DNA of 64,000 bases. Origin: Asticcacaulis machinosus. Its GTDB lineage: Bacteria; Pseudomonadota; Alphaproteobacteria; Caulobacterales; Caulobacteraceae. The notes under the pieces were generated by a model. It was not told where the DNA came from. It saw only the letters and a program-made list of their open reading frames with translations, and did no database searches. Every line of letters begins with the position of its first letter. Position 1 is the first letter of the stretch. Below, piece after piece: positions 63,570 through 64,000 of this stretch. The DNA lies in NCBI RefSeq assembly GCF_028550435.1, contig NZ_JAQQKV010000001.1, positions 1,550,001 through 1,614,000 on the forward strand, in the 5' to 3' direction. Both the position numbers and the translations under genes were made by a program.

Positions 63570-64000
63570 TTACCGCTTCACCGTCACAGCCGCGCCATTA
63601 TAGGTCACCGTACGGTCCGACGCGTCAAAGTCGGTGGTTTTCCCACCTTCGGTGATAAAGCGCACCTTGAACGTCCGGTTGGTCACCATACCCTTATATT
63701 CGCCCGAACGTGCACCGATGGTCAGTTCGCCGGTCTTGTCATTATAGGCAAACGGGATGCGGCTGAACTGGCCCTTGATATAGGCATTGGTCACGCCGTC
63801 ATCTTCATAGAGGCTATAGCTGCCGTTCGCACCGGTATAGACATTGATTGTGATCGGTGCATCGGGCTTTTCATCGACATACTGCATCACCGGCCCAAAC
63901 GGTACGATCGCGCCCGATTTGACAAACAGCGGGATCTGATCAAGCGGCGCATCGACCGTGATCGTCTGACCGCCCTTGGCCTTGGCACCCGTGTAGACAT
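63570..64000 (-). CDS. GH31 alpha-xylosidase-like enzyme, C-terminal part (5' truncated by window edge)
   Basis: About 143 residues to the window edge on the minus strand. APLDQIPLFVKSGAIVPFGP is the conserved C-terminal beta-domain segment of GH31, followed by a DUF5110-type domain (VYTGANGSYSLYEDDGVTN, RIPFAYNDKTGELTIG). The catalytic barrel lies beyond the edge. In this context alpha-xylosidase acting on xyloglucan oligosaccharides is the best guess. Confidence 0.88.
   Translation of the reverse strand, partial: VYTGAKAKGGQTITVDAPLDQIPLFVKSGAIVPFGPVMQYVDEKPDAPITINVYTGANGSYSLYEDDGVTNAYIKGQFSRIPFAYNDKTGELTIGARSGEYKGMVTNRTFKVRFITEGGKTTDFDASDRTVTYNGAAVTVKR

Overview
The window looks like chromosomal DNA of an alphaproteobacterium of the Caulobacteraceae, most like an Asticcacaulis- or Caulobacter-type oligotroph. 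Supporting signs are a Weimberg xylose operon whose proteins closely resemble Caulobacter XylX/B/C/D as I know them, a LacI operator of the type found in the Caulobacter xylose promoter, a SigF/NrsF-controlled bufferin cluster, TonB-dependent receptors with tryptophan-halogenase-like flavoproteins, and mosaic palindromic repeats between genes. I saw no rRNA, tRNA, CRISPR array, integrase or transposase.

Layout. 1-2.6 kb: end of a pectin-related locus (TonB receptor C-terminus, secreted esterase, pectin methylesterase). 2.7-6.7 kb: a copper/metal-stress bufferin system (bufA1, bufB, bufC, nrsF, sigF and a divergent doxX). Two GTAACC-N16-CGAA sites sit upstream of bufA1 and of doxX. 6.7-12.4 kb: housekeeping and envelope genes (aquaporin, patatin, SIMPL, soluble chemoreceptor, Sel1 repeats). 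12.5-20.4 kb: a little-understood amidoligase-type cluster (transglutaminase-DUF2126, a glutamine-amidotransferase-like/transglutaminase fusion, circularly permuted ATP-grasp, alpha-E). The amidotransferase-like domain lacks its N-terminal nucleophilic cysteine. 20.5-22.3 kb: two poorly characterised genes. 22.7-34.7 kb: a sugar uptake locus (ROK repressor, carboxylesterase, ROK sugar kinase, FucP-family symporter, two tandem halogenase-like flavoproteins, a large TonB receptor). 35.3-37.6 kb: pyruvate kinase and a lipoprotein.

37.7-64 kb holds what appears to be a distributed xyloglucan utilisation region. At the right end is an operon with a GH74 xyloglucanase, an SGNH acetylesterase, a GH43 lipoprotein and a GH29 alpha-L-fucosidase, plus a GH31 alpha-xylosidase-like gene running off the edge. 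Next to it lie genes for the released sugars: xylose (XylR-like LacI, xylX-xylB-xylC-xylD and a XylE-like symporter), L-fucose (mutarotase, FucP, lactonase, IclR regulator, aldo/keto reductase, two-part UxaA-type dehydratase, SDR) and galactose/arabinose (a 1-dehydrogenase and an aldose epimerase). The Weimberg semialdehyde dehydrogenase (xylA) and the last fucose-pathway hydrolase are not in the window.

Seven mosaic GC-rich palindromic elements sit between genes, several of them inside apparent operons (between bufA1 and bufB, ATP-grasp and alpha-E, xylB and xylC, and the dehydratase and SDR of the fucose cluster).
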